From assembly GCF_017591425.1 (NCBI RefSeq), contig NW_024465751.1:6386001-6450000 (forward strand): 64,000 nt of DNA, written 5' to 3'. Of the stretch, positions 56,027 through 64,000 are shown one piece after another (the stretch's first letter is position 1; each line of letters starts with the position of its first letter). The notes beneath the pieces are model-generated. The model saw only the letters and a program-made list of their open reading frames with translations, was not told the DNA's origin and did no database searches. This stretch comes from Ochotona curzoniae. Its lineage: Eukaryota > Chordata > Mammalia > Lagomorpha > Ochotonidae. The translations under genes were made by a program, and so were the position numbers.

Positions 56027-56714
56027 ATCAAGTCCATAAAAAAATGAAGAAATTGTGAAGAAGCTGATGGATGGTGTTAGATATAACATTCTTGTCATGT
56101 GAAAGAAGACATACATCTCCCCTGATTGCTCAGGGAGAAGGGAAATAGTGGGAAAACGAAGTTTTCACAGGACGATTTCAGTTCCTCCAAAATAGGCCAG
56201 CTCCTCATCACAGAAGGAGTTCCACTGGGTGTTGGATGCTTTCTTCAAGGGAGCTGAAAGAGAGGAGATGTAGCTTTGTGTAGGAGATAAGCTATAAAAT
56301 CTGGAAATCCCTCCCAACACTGATATCTGTTGGCACTCCTACATTATCATTCAGGTAAAATCAAGGCAGATTGTACCTGTTTCTCAGAAAGGATTCAATA
56401 TGGAAGGAAGAACAGGTTGATGAAAACACAAGCATGTGTGATGTACTGAGTGCAACCCCTCTGCGGACATGATCTGTAACATGACTTGGCGACCCTATCT
56501 CTCAAATTAAGACTGGCCAGGTGAATTACTATGTTGTGTATAACCTCCCATAGATCATTCTGGGTCATTTCTGAGGTTGGACCTGCAAAGGTTTGGTGCT
56601 TTCCTCTACCACTCTTGGCATCATTCCACTGCCATGAAACCAAGGTGACTTGATGCATGAGGGGTCAGGGTTAGGAGACATTAGTTGTTTTGACTGAGCA
56701 CATTGTAGATCAGC
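56027..56714. other. Gene-free stretch, perhaps left half of an MLT1 LTR
   Basis: The interval 56400-56714 may belong to the LTR relic that follows, but I could not align it confidently. Confidence 0.35.
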
Positions 56715-56940
56715 TGTTGCTAATTAGCCTCCAGACAGGTGGATGAGTACGAATAAGATCAGTAGAACTATCCAAACCATGGGCAGCTGCAGATGCATGA
56801 ATGAGCCCAGAGGACCAGGGAAAAAAAAATACTCCTACCCAACCTATTTCAAACTTATGAGCAATATAAATGATTACTGTTTTAAGCACTGAAGTTTGGA
56901 GTGATTTATTACACAATCATTACTAAGTAATGTACCACTG
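56715..56940 (+). mobile_element. MLT1-like MaLR LTR 3' part
   Basis: 'tagcctccagacaggtgg', 'gatcagtagaactatcc', 'aaatgattactgttttaagc', 'actgaagtttggagtgattt' and 'attacacaatcattactaag' match the MLT1 ending 'tgttgtttaagccactaagttttggggtggtttgttac'. It is directly followed by a MIR. Confidence 0.75.
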
Positions 56941-56944
56941 GAGG

Positions 56945-57140
56945 CTGGGAGACCTGCATCTCCCATTGCATGAACTTCACCACGGCTATTTAGCTTTTAT
57001 TACTTTATCGGTAAAACATTGACACCATACATGAGACCCATTACATTTCCTGGGAGGATTCAACGTAGTAATTTACACTAAGTAGCTTTCCCAGTGTCCA
57101 GTACATAGCTAACACTCAACAGATTTTTCTTCTATATTAG
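56945..57140 (+). mobile_element. MIR SINE, sense
   Basis: 'ctgcatctcccattgcatgaac', 'ttattactttatcggtaaaac', 'tcctgggaggattcaacgtag' and 'cagtgtccagtacatagc', 'taacactcaacagat' follow sense MIR order. Confidence 0.7.
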
Positions 57141-58689
57141 TATTTTTATGAGTCAGTGATAAAAAAAAGTACCACTGAGGAAATAAAAATATCACTCAGG
57201 AATAAATTCCACAGAATATGCTCTTTCACAAAACCAAAAGCTGGAATAATTATTTTCTTTCTATTTCTTAGGTTAATGTGTTTATTTTCGGAGGGATCAC
57301 TTTGCACTTCCGTGTAGTAGGCACGTGTCCAAACTGACACCAAGAAGTTGGGGTGATGGCACAGTCTCCTCTCCATCTTCATGGCAGCCACACACATTCC
57401 TTGTTCCCTAAGCCTTTCTGAAGATTCCTTCTTTGCCCTTGTGTTCTCCATGTCAAGACTTGAAAGTAGAATGGAACAACGAAGCAACATACTCTAGTAA
57501 CGCTAAGCTCTAACCTGAAGAACAGAACAACTAAGAAACGTATTTTATGATTACATTAAAAAAAAAAGAAAACTAACTTCACCCTTTCAAACAACTTCCA
57601 GAAAAAAAATTCCAGTAAATTTACATATTATCTTCTTTAATAAATTTCGGAATCCAAAGCACAAAGTTAAGTGTTTTCTTTTTCTGTAAACATGAGTGTG
57701 TCACAGGTCAAAAAAGTAATGATTCAACCCAAGGTTAAAACAGAATACCTGTCTAAATGTGGAACTTTCAATCCAATTCAATGAGGTGTTTTTTGTTTTG
57801 TTGTTTTTCCTGAATCTTCTCTGGTTCCTTCCTTCTTTCATTTGAATATTGAGCATGACCAATATTGAAAACCTCACTACCTCATGAAACAAACTAATTC
57901 TATCTTTTTTCTTTTTTTTTTTTTAACTTGTGAGCGTGTTAGATAAAGTTTCAAGCAGAGTGTAGTTCAAAGGTTATCCTCAGCATTGAGGATAAGGACA
58001 TAGAGACCATCAAAAAGAATGGTAGAAAATCAACATACACTGTGTTTTCATCAAGTTGTTACTTCCGACAACTAGAGTTCAATCCTACTGCAAACATTAG
58101 GAACCACTGTTCCTGGTCCATACACCCTGAAATCATCTAAACCAAGGATTGAGGGCATGAGATATTACCCACCAGGCTGCATCTATTCGTTGAAACTGTT
58201 ACTGAAGAGTTAATTCCCATGAAAGGTACGGGTTAGGTAAAGGTACTTGATTACCAGGCACCTGTGTGGGCAGCAAACATCAACTTTGTGTGTCAAGGGA
58301 GCATAATGATGGCAATTGGACACTGGGCTCATGAAACACAGTAAGACATCCAAGCAGGTGTCCCTCAGAGTTGGCTGTTATGTATAAACATCTAATCTTT
58401 GCTGCAGAATGTATCTTCCAGGTCTCCCCACCTTGCATTCCTCTTCAGCCTTAACCTTAACTTTAACCTTCCTTTGGAGGACTTCCATTTCCTTAGTCCC
58501 AGTCCAATTTAGAAGGGGCTGATCCTAACTCTTTTTAGCTGACCTCCTCACCTGAGAGTCAGCATGCTATCCAGTCCTGGCCAATCATTGTGAAGCATCT
58601 ATATAACTCACAGTGATTGACAAAGAGATGGGTATGCAATCAAAGCCAGCTAGCTTATCCATAGTCAACCCTGGGAATTTTTCTAGAGA
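57141..58689. other. 1.5 kb gene-free stretch
   Basis: Nothing assignable. A T-rich run at 57905-57925 and the short 'ccttaaccttaactttaacc' at about 58450 are simple sequence. The 114-codon minus-strand frame (57146-57490) shows no domain. Confidence 0.4.
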
Positions 58690-59240
58690 AATTAAGTGAG
58701 AGACAAATGCTTAGTATTGTCAGTCATCAGGAAATTCACATTAAAATCATAGTGAAAGATGAGATCACACTTTGTAGAAAGACTATTATCAAAATAAAAC
58801 ATGAAAACAATTGTTGATAAGCATGTGGAGAAACCTGAACCCTTTCAAGCTGTTGAGAAGAATGCAAAAGGCCTAGTTGTTATAGAGAACAGTATGGAAG
58901 CGCCAAGCAAGTGAAAAATAAAGTCAATGGAATGCAGTATTCCCAGGTATGCACATGTATTCAAAAAATTGAAATAAGGATCCTGAAAAGATACTACCTC
59001 GCTCACACTGATTGTAGCACTATTCATGAAACACAAGATGTGAAAATCACTTAAATACTTGTTGAAAGATGGATAACTAAAATGGTGACATTACAATGAA
59101 ATACTATGTATGCTTTAAAAATGAGGAAATTTTGTCATAAGTGGTACATAAGTAAATCTTGTTATGTTAATTGAAATAAGACAGCCATAGAATAAAAATT
59201 CTTCTTGACTCTACTGACATATTTATTCAGCCAAATGAAT
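58690..59240 (+). mobile_element. Ancient L1 ORF2 end / 3' region
   Basis: 'gtcagtcatcaggaaattcac' with 'gagatcacactttg', then 'ttgataagcatgtggagaaac', 'gaacagtatggaagcgcc', 'ttgtagcactattcatgaaac' and 'cttgttgaaagatggataac' follow L1 ORF2 C-terminus into the 3' region. It is far more diverged than the copy at 51355. No reading frame is intact. Confidence 0.75.
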
Positions 59241-59457
59241 AGAACCAAAGACTTGAATGGTTGTTTGCTACAGGCTAAATTGATGGGGCATTACTAATGA
59301 ACAAATATACTGCTATTATTAAATATTAATAGCTCTAGATAACTGCTTATAACATTGCATCTATAGTGAGCTATAACATTTACATATACTTGCAAATTTC
59401 TTTAAAATGTCAATTTTGTGTTAAGTATCCTTAAACATAGTTTTTAAAAATGTTATG

Positions 59458-59808
59458 AAAATAGTTTGGGGCCCAGAGCAGTGGCCTAGTGGCTAAAGTC
59501 CTTGCCTTAAATCCACTGGGATCCCATATGGGTGCTGGTTCTAATCCGGGCAGCCTCACTTCCCATCCAGCTCCCTGCCTGTGACCTGCAAACACAGTGG
59601 AGGATGGCACAAAGCCTTGGGACCCTGCACCCTTGTGGAAAACATGGAAGAATCTCCTGGCTCCTGGCTTTGGATCGGTGCAGCACTGGCTGTTGTTGGT
59701 CACTTGGGGATTGAATCATTGGACAGAAGATCTCCCTCTCTGTCTCTCCTCCTCTCTGCATATCTGACTTTGTGATAAAAATAAAATAAATCTTAAAAAA
59801 ATAGTTTG
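59458..59808 (+). mobile_element. CSINE with 11-bp target-site duplication
   Basis: A full sense copy (59470-59797). Head 'ggcccagagcagtggcctag', 'tggctaaagtccttgcctt', 'gggatcccatatgggtgctg', 'ggctcctggctttggatcgg' and tail 'aaaaataaaataaatctt'. 'aaaatagtttg' flanks it at 59458-59468 and 59798-59808. It is a fairly young insertion. Confidence 0.96.
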
Positions 59809-59847
59809 AAATAAGCATCAGCAATTACATGATTATGGAGTATAAAA

Positions 59848-60040
59848 TAAGGAAGGTGTGTGAGTTCTGGCATGCTAGATTTGAAACTTAGCTGACACAT
59901 TTCACAGTTGTGTGGCTTGGATTTTGCATTCATGAAATCCGAAGGGCAGGCTGCCTGTTCTGTATGATTCCTGAGAAACAGAGTATGGAATTTACCTGGA
60001 AATTTTGAGAATTGTAAGTGCTCAGTGATTTTTGGTGCTG
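59848..60040 (+). mobile_element. MIR SINE, sense
   Basis: 'gagttctggcatgctagatttg' with 'aaacttagctgacac', then 'cagttgtgtggcttggattt', and 'aattgtaagtgctcagtg' reflect MIR head and core. It is diverged. Confidence 0.55.
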
Positions 60041-60069
60041 AGGAAAAACCCTGCAAAATCCAAGATATG

Positions 60070-60400
60070 ACATTTAAAATGCTTTATGAACATATAATTT
60101 GTAGATATTCAACGTATACATTCTTATGGGTTTGGACATAAGCATATGCCTATGATGTTATCATCACAATCAAGGTATCATGACAACATATCTGTCATTC
60201 AAAAATTCCTTCTTGTTTTATGTGTGCATGCATGTTATAACATGTAGCATGAGGTTTATATTCAACATAGTTTAAGTGCACAAAAGCATATTGCCAGATG
60301 AATAACAGCCCTCTAGAACTTTTCTTGACAAAACCACAATTTTGTTATACTCATTGAACAACTTTCCATCCAGATATTATTCTAGCATAAAATAACAGCT
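60070..60400. mobile_element. Probable ancient L1 fragment
   Basis: 'tttggacataagcatatgcc', 'gatgttatcatcacaatcaag' and 'aacatatctgtcattcaaaa' resemble the common old repeat 'gacataagcatatacc..atcatcaccacaatcaaggtaatgaacatatccatcac'. I associate it with old L1 3' regions. Its orientation relative to L1 is uncertain. Confidence 0.5.
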
Positions 60401-60954
60401 CCACAATTGTAGCTGTAATTGTTATGTCTCACCTGTCTGCTGTTCTCTACATCAACCTTACTGCCATATTTAGGCACAAGTTGTTCATATTTTATTGATA
60501 TAACCTCTGAAGGCTATGAATATGAAGAGAAATGCTTGATACTATGATTGTCAAAACTAATAAGGTATGTGTGTTGATCTCCTGGATATAGAATGTGACT
60601 TGGGGTTCTTTGCCAAATTACTGGCTTCTCTTATTTAATTAGACTCCAAATTGAATATTCTTCCACTTCAAATCTGGTCTGGCATGTCTCACTGCCTTTC
60701 TCCATTGTTAAAGTTGTCTTCATGCCCCTTAATTTGCAACCAACATACAGTTCCAGGGAAAAGACCAGTTGATTTTGGAAGTTTGGTGAGCTGGCCATAT
60801 TCCAATACTCTTGACTCCCTCAATGTAGATGCGATTGGAAATGTATTTGATGTTGTGTGGGATTCTCATGCAAAACAGAGAATAACAAAGATGCAGCAAC
60901 TGTAATCAGTCATATAGCAAATACATGCAGTAATGATTATTTTGAGGTATATTT
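60401..60954. other. Gene-free stretch
   Basis: No assignable feature. The frame at 60651-60905 has no domain. Confidence 0.4.
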
Positions 60955-61283
60955 TAGATTTATTTATTCATTTATTTATTTTTATTGGCAAGGTGGATAT
61001 ACAGAGAGAAGGAGAAAGATAGATCTTGCAACAGCTGGCTCACTCCCCAAGTGGCTGTAATGGTTGGAGATGGGATGATTCAAAGCCATGATTCAGGATC
61101 TTGTTCCAGATCTTCCTTGTGGATGCAGGGACCCAAGGTTTTGGGCCGTCCTCTACTGTTTTCCCAAGCCATAAGCAGGGAGCTTGATGGGAAGTGGAAC
61201 AACTGGGATATAAACAGGCATCTATATGGGACCCAAGTACATGCAAGGCAAGGATTTAGCCTCTAGGCTATTGCACTGGGTCC
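60955..61283 (-). mobile_element. CSINE, full length, antisense
   Basis: Long tail 'tttattcatttatttatttt', then 'ggatatacagagagaagg', 'ggctcactccccaagtggc', 'gggacccaaggttttgggcc' and 'taagcagggagcttgatgg', head 'ttagcctctaggctattgc'. It is mid-age. The 67-93 codon frames here are derived from it. Confidence 0.95.
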
Positions 61284-62139
61284 GAGTAATTAATTATTTA
61301 AACAATGTTTATATGTGTGCATTTATAATGTCCTCAGAAGGGACGTCATGTAGCCTATGTCATGGCAACACAACTGTCAAGTGTCCTGGCAGCTTGGTAA
61401 AGCCAGATCAGTTCCACAGTGAATCCCAAACCAGGCTAGTATGCAATTTGTAGGCATTTTCTTGGCTACAGTATACATTAGAAGAAACTGACACCGAATC
61501 TACACCGTGTATTCCATATTTAAACCATCAATGCATGATTGCCCGCACACTGTTATTCCAATTTCCTGGCAGGGATCTCCTCTTGTGTTACGTGTATTTG
61601 AGTTTCCTGACAAGTACTTTCTGTAACAGAGACTTGACGGCAGGGATTTCGCTAGAAAATATCTCCAGGAACAAAACCTGTAGGATCTCAAGGATTGGGC
61701 ACTGCGAGAAGCTGAATTGGCATTTAAGTACCATTGAGTCTTAGTCTACAAAGGGAGCTTTGGAACTATGTGACCCAGCAGAACTGTCTTGAATTGAAGA
61801 AGGGAGAGCTTGTGTTTTTTACTTCCATACTGAATAACAATCGTCGGGTGAGTCTGACCATGGAAGGGAGGATGGCATCTGGTAAGGTAAATTACCAACC
61901 TTCATTGGAGGGTAGCACTGCTGGCAGCTGGGAGAAACTAGTGCATTGGTTCTGAAGGAAGATCTAGGTGGAACACCACTGCGCTCATAGGCTTATGGTC
62001 AAGGAAATGTAAAATGCATTTGAAAGTTGGATGATTCAAAAACAGAAAAATATCTGAGATCTTGAAACCCATATGGTTCTTTGCAATGAGGAAAGCAGCG
62101 TAATGACACATCGTGACATACGTTTTTATATCAATCATT
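61284..62139. other. Gene-free stretch
   Basis: No assignable gene or element. Frames are 63-75 codons. Confidence 0.4.
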
Positions 62140-62335
62140 CCTGGGTTTCCATCTGGGGTATCCTACTGTTTATGTAACTTTTGGACAATTCCTTCTCAGC
62201 TTCAGTTTCTTAATTTGCTTGGAAATATAATGTTGGTAATACTATCAGTTTTAGAGTATATTTGGGATGGTATCATGGGCAAGGCACTTGAAATGTCAAG
62301 CAAAGTGCCTGATGTATTGAATGCACTTATTACCA
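62140..62335 (+). mobile_element. MIR SINE, sense, well ordered
   Basis: 'cattcctgggtttccatctgg', 'tttggacaattccttctcagc', 'ttcagtttcttaatttgcttgg' then 'taatgttggtaatactatc', 'agcaaagtgcctgatg' follow the MIR core and 3' end. The 137-codon frame (62113-62526) that covers it is therefore not a gene. Confidence 0.75.
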
Positions 62336-62624
62336 AGCTGTTTTCTACCACTTTGGAGATGCTAAACAGCTTGTATCTATGCCGTTGCTTATCCAAACAC
62401 TGGACAGCAGAATGTACCAGAATGCTTGAAAAGTTCACAACTGAACGAATGCATGGGGATACAGGCAAGAAGCAAGAAGACAAACATTTTAAAACATTAT
62501 CATATGGGAAAAAAAAAGATTTCTAAGAAAAAAAGATTTCTATCAGAGACAACCTCCTGGGAAAGAAAGAATCTAACCAGTATGCAAAAGAATAAAGAGA
62601 GCAAAGGTGGGGTTGTTGTCCATT
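62336..62624. other. Gene-free stretch
   Basis: A near-tandem 'aaaaaaaagatttctaagaa' / 'aaaaaagatttctatc' pair (about 62510-62543) is the only structure seen. Confidence 0.4.
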
Positions 62625-62995
62625 TGCACTGGGTTGAAAGGGCAGCTCAGCTTGAGCAATTTACCAAAGGAAACAGTTTTATTTCTTACAGTTCTGCAGG
62701 CTGTGAAGTCCCAGGCTAAGCATGTGATATCTACCAGGATTGCTTGCTGTGTCATCTCATGGCAGGAGACAAAAGGGTAGGAAAATACATATGGCAAAGA
62801 CCATGGAGTTGAACTCACAGCCTCAAGTCCTTTTGTAATCAGTGTTGATTCATTCATGTGGTTGGATCACTTGTGACTTCAATACCTCTCACTACACCCC
62901 AACTTCTAACACTGGGGATTATGTTTCCAATGCAATTTTTTAGGAGACACGTATGTTGGGGAGGGCACATTCAAACCAGAGCTAGTGTGATGATA
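62625..62995 (-). mobile_element. MaLR (MST-like) LTR, antisense, near complete
   Basis: 'caatttaccaaaggaaacag', 'tttcttacagttctgcaggc', 'tcatggcaggagacaaaagg', 'caacttctaacactggggat' and the end 'gagggcacattcaaaccagag' are the reversed MST/MLT1 LTR order. It has the opposite orientation to the related piece at 51890. Confidence 0.75.
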
Positions 62996-64000
62996 CAATG
63001 CAGGAAATGATTTGGAGAGGGGCCTCTCAGGTTCAAAAACATGAAAGAAAAGATAAAAAAAAAGGCATGCAACTATAGAAAGGCTAGATCATTTAGTGTC
63101 CTTAAGTATTGAAGTTCATTTGGAGCATAGTATAGGAAGAATGTGCACAGCATAAAAGAGGACTGCATTTCAAGTTGCTTAGTATTGGAAGCGCCTAATC
63201 CATCATCGTAACTTGAGGTCACTGGTTTCAAATTCACTAAGAAGCATTGAAAGACGGTGGTGGAAAGAGTTCATGGCCTGTTTATATAGAGTCTACCTAG
63301 GGCAGAAAACCAGATGGCATGGGGCCCATTCACTTCACCTTGTTAACAGTCCTGGATTTCAGGTTTAACGATCCAGCTGGCTTCGAGCAGTCTAGCAAAG
63401 TAGCCCAAATTTCCTTCGGAATGATTGGAAAAGTCACCCACCCAAAGTGTAGTGGCAAATGCAATCAAAACCCCAGTCATTGCAAGTCTGGATGTTCCCA
63501 AAGCACTAAACTGGATCAACATGCAAAACAAGGTGGGTTTATCCTCAACAGCTACTACTCCCTGAAACTGAATTCCATCCTCCACTCCCCAGCTCTGGCA
63601 GATCGACTCCAGAGCAAGGAGCCCCACCTACAGTCTGTCTATGACATGGTTTCCACTGTAAACTTTGTTTTTATTCTCTGTGAAAGAGTACTTTTATACA
63701 CTGAACTTTATGAAAGCAGAAAAAATCATTTTCACATGAAATTTTTCAAGTTTGGACATAGCCCAAAAAGGATTAAAAAAAAATTGCAAAATGGAAGTAA
63801 AATGTTCCAGGAGGCTTTTTGTACAGCAGAGTGTTAAACAAACAAAAAAAATAATTAGAATGTAAGAATACTTAGTTTGTGGAATTTCACGATGGTGGTG
63901 AGCTTAGCTGCACTCAAATCTAATTCTGATCCTCTTCCATATTTCCTGAAACATCATGATAACATTCAATGGCTTTATTCTTTCAAAATTTCTTTCTATA
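62996..64000. other. Gene-free stretch with the window's longest non-repeat ORF
   Basis: A 172-codon frame (63319-63837, plus) and a 94-codon minus-strand frame overlap here. The plus frame has a Cys-rich part, 'HPKCSGKCNQNPSHCKSGC', and a Lys-rich C-terminal end. I recognise neither. Roughly two frames of this length are expected by chance in 64 kb read in six frames, and an A-rich end follows at 63840. I therefore leave it uncalled. Confidence 0.4.

Noticed and set aside
58440..58475. Telomere-like 'ccttaaccttaactttaacc'
   Set aside because: The unit is CCTTAA-like and imperfect, not the vertebrate CCCTAA repeat, and it is under 30 bp long.
62113..62526. 137-codon plus-strand frame
   Set aside because: Its first half is a MIR element in good order and its end is A-rich low-complexity sequence.
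63319..63837. 172-codon open frame with a Cys-rich segment
   Set aside because: No domain recognised and no splice or promoter context. About two frames of this length are expected by chance, given roughly six thousand stop-to-stop intervals in six frames.
1..64000. CRISPR arrays, operons, insertion sequences, ribosome binding sites
   Set aside because: The repeat content is entirely mammalian. No regularly spaced direct repeats with unique spacers were seen, and there is no prokaryote-like coding density.
1..64000. tRNA genes at SINE B boxes
   Set aside because: The 'ggttctaatcc' B boxes lie in C-element or MIR bodies. None has a complete cloverleaf with an acceptor stem.

Overview
This window looks like mammalian, non-coding genomic DNA from a lagomorph. 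The main evidence is about two dozen tRNA-derived SINEs of the lagomorph C-element (CSINE) type. They carry a B-box-like 'ggttctaatcc', a body reading 'tggcctgggaaagcagt', 'gggaccctgcaccc' and 'ctcctggctcctggctt', and an 'ataaataaatctt' tail. The younger copies have the head 'ggcccag-gcg-gtagcctagtggctaaagtcct', which I associate with pika (Ochotona) rather than rabbit. Lagomorph is well supported. Pika is an inference from remembered consensus sequences. MIR, L2, MaLR and L1 relics agree with a placental mammal.

I found no protein-coding gene or exon that I can defend, no functional RNA gene and no CRISPR or bacterial feature. Every open reading frame is short (172 codons at most). One of the two longest lies largely inside a SINE, and a couple of frames of that length are expected by chance in 64 kb. 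The window is probably intergenic or deep intronic.

Layout. 1-5.5 kb: a truncated SINE, an alternating CA tract, a perfect 13-bp inverted repeat and a SINE. 5.5-8.4 kb: a very compact G-quadruplex motif, an L2 tail, an old and a young SINE, and an L1 3' end. 8.4-10.9 kb: little recognisable. 10.9-15.4 kb: SINEs of several ages and a 34-bp minisatellite. 16.3-17.9 kb: a run of MIR relics. 18-26 kb: SINEs, L2 tails, an AT palindrome and a second L1 3' UTR. 26-35 kb: mostly unique sequence, with a CpG-enriched stretch at 30.6-30.95 kb that ends in a consensus splice donor. 35-38.2 kb: SINEs, a GGAA purine tract and a MIR. 38.7-40.2 kb: a highly degenerate pyrimidine-rich tandem array that I cannot assign. 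41-42 kb: an L2 tail, a third L1 3' UTR and a young SINE with an 18-bp target-site duplication. 44.8-52.7 kb: MaLR LTRs, SINEs, two or three L2 fragments (one covering the reverse-transcriptase active-site region) and an L1 ORF2 end. 54.5-56.9 kb: a possible zinc-finger relic, a CpG-rich endogenous retroviral LTR end and an MLT1 LTR. 57-64 kb: MIR, L1, SINE and MaLR relics.

The interest is in genome dynamics and DNA structure rather than genes. The observations most worth checking are the degenerate array at 38.7-40.2 kb, the candidate first exon near 30.9 kb, the CpG-retaining LTR near 56.0 kb, the 13-bp hairpin at 4.4 kb and the G-quadruplex at 5.88 kb. Family names come from pattern memory, not from a search. 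Boundaries of old elements are accurate to roughly 10-30 bp.
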